From positions 186,001-250,000 of the forward strand of contig JACKPA010000009.1 of assembly GCA_024233865.1 (NCBI GenBank): a DNA stretch of 64,000 nt, given 5' to 3'. A program made the translations under genes and the position numbers. The notes under the pieces were generated by a model. That model saw nothing but the letters and a program-made list of their open reading frames with translations. It was not told the origin of the DNA and did no database searches. Shown here in pieces: positions 63,458 to 64,000 of this stretch. This DNA is from Leptospiraceae bacterium. Its GTDB lineage: Bacteria > Spirochaetota > Leptospiria > Leptospirales > Leptospiraceae. Positions within the stretch are counted from its first letter, which is position 1. Each line of letters begins with the position of its first letter.

Positions 63458-64000
63458 ATGAAAGAATTTCAGATTATTAAAAAATTTTTTAAACCAGACA
63501 AAATTCCTTTGGATGATTGCTTTAATTTGAGAAATGAGTATATTATTACAACAGACAGTTTGTGCGAAGGAACTCACTTTTTACATACATGGAGCTCGCC
63601 TGCGGATTTGGCAATCAAATCTTTGGAAGTAAACATATCCGATATTGCGGCAGGTGGCGGAATTCCAAAATATGCATTCTTAAATTTAGGATTATCAAAA
63701 GTATCCGGCAATCTGCGTTGGTTGCAAAGTTTTTCCAAAACTTTTGGCTCAATCCTCCAAAAATATTCAATTGAATTGTGTGGTGGCGATACCTATAGGT
63801 CAAAAATTACAAATATAACCATAACACTATTGGGTATCCCTCAAAACCCAAAAAACAGAAGAGAGGGCGAAATTGGTGATTCTTTGTATATAACGGGTAA
63901 TATAGGATTGTCTGCTATTGGTTATAAAAGCCTAAAAAGGAAATGGCAAACTAATCAAAAAATTCTCAAAAATGCAACCAAAAAACATCTTAGACCGGCT
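63458..64000 (+). CDS. thiL: Thiamine-monophosphate kinase (partial, 5' end)
   Basis: The first 181 codons; the gene continues past the window end. ThiL phosphorylates thiamine phosphate to the pyrophosphate cofactor. LDDCFNLRNEYIITTDSLCE carries the N-terminal Asp residues that bind magnesium, and AIKSLEVNISDIAAGGGIPK is typical of the PurM-like fold. The start was read from the sequence: ATG at 63458 begins MKEFQIIKKFF. An earlier ATG at 63449 is out of frame and stops at once. Divergent from rplM. Confidence 0.88.
   Translation, partial: MKEFQIIKKFFKPDKIPLDDCFNLRNEYIITTDSLCEGTHFLHTWSSPADLAIKSLEVNISDIAAGGGIPKYAFLNLGLSKVSGNLRWLQSFSKTFGSILQKYSIELCGGDTYRSKITNITITLLGIPQNPKNRREGEIGDSLYITGNIGLSAIGYKSLKRKWQTNQKILKNATKKHLRPA

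Noticed and set aside
1..64000. tRNA or rRNA genes in the intergenic gaps
   Set aside because: No cloverleaf-like or rRNA-like sequence was noticed by eye in any gap; a tRNAscan search would settle it.

Overview
The window is about 64 kb of AT-rich, tightly packed chromosome from a diderm bacterium. Several features suggest a spirochaete of the Leptospira kind: many lipobox proteins, a FecR-OmpA fusion, a membrane-anchored class III adenylate cyclase, transmembrane chemoreceptors, a DUF3015-like secreted protein and O-antigen genes. That placement is inference; there is no rRNA gene in the window to confirm it. I saw no tRNA, rRNA or CRISPR array.

Layout. 0.1-7 kb: lysyl-tRNA synthetase, a FecR-OmpA envelope protein, a family 2 glycosyltransferase, an O-antigen ligase and a Bax-inhibitor/YccA protein. 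7-10 kb: a one-chain family I CoA-transferase and an acyl-CoA dehydrogenase, likely acyl-CoA metabolism. 10.3-19.5 kb: a four-gene minus-strand operon and the most unusual part of the window. It encodes a 1012-residue tubulin/FtsZ-like GTPase, a 1056-residue Hsp70/actin-fold ATPase with an N-terminal zinc ribbon and beta-rich region, a 333-residue degenerate Hsp70-like protein that lacks the ATPase signatures, and a 669-residue beta-rich protein I cannot assign. Junctions are +1, +12 and +2 bases, so the four products are probably made together and may form one machine.

19.8-25 kb: a cyclic-nucleotide-binding protein coupled to a chemoreceptor, an EVE-domain protein and a telA-xpaC pair. 25-29 kb is the accessory zone: two paralogous membrane-anchored coiled-coil genes (a direct repeat of about 450-500 bases) flank a methyltransferase gene and decayed ORFs, followed by pseudogene scraps and a palindromic mobile element. 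29.5-48.7 kb: a von Willebrand A protein, MarC, an RND pump, transaldolase plus epimerase, adenylate cyclase, a second chemoreceptor, thioesterase, lipoate ligase, nitronate monooxygenase, an esterase lipoprotein, a TPR/barrel protein, D-Tyr-tRNA deacylase, a sulfatase-modifying-factor lipoprotein, amine oxidase and an ABC-F ATPase.

48.7-55 kb: a second copy of the mobile element, a GluR0-like ligand-gated potassium channel, a DDE transposase, two hypotheticals, a LolA/LolB-like lipoprotein and a response-regulator/kinase hybrid. 55.5-58.6 kb: a circularly permuted ATP-grasp/alpha-E pair and a nitrobindin-like protein. 58.7-63.4 kb: the housekeeping operon rplM-rpsI-recX-alaS-yajQ (minus), divergent from thiL, which runs off the window end.

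Signalling is a theme. The window holds a source of cAMP (adenylate cyclase), a candidate receptor (the cNMP-binding protein) and two chemoreceptors. I corrected several starts where a Shine-Dalgarno-like sequence, a lipobox or gene spacing favours an internal start over the longest ORF.
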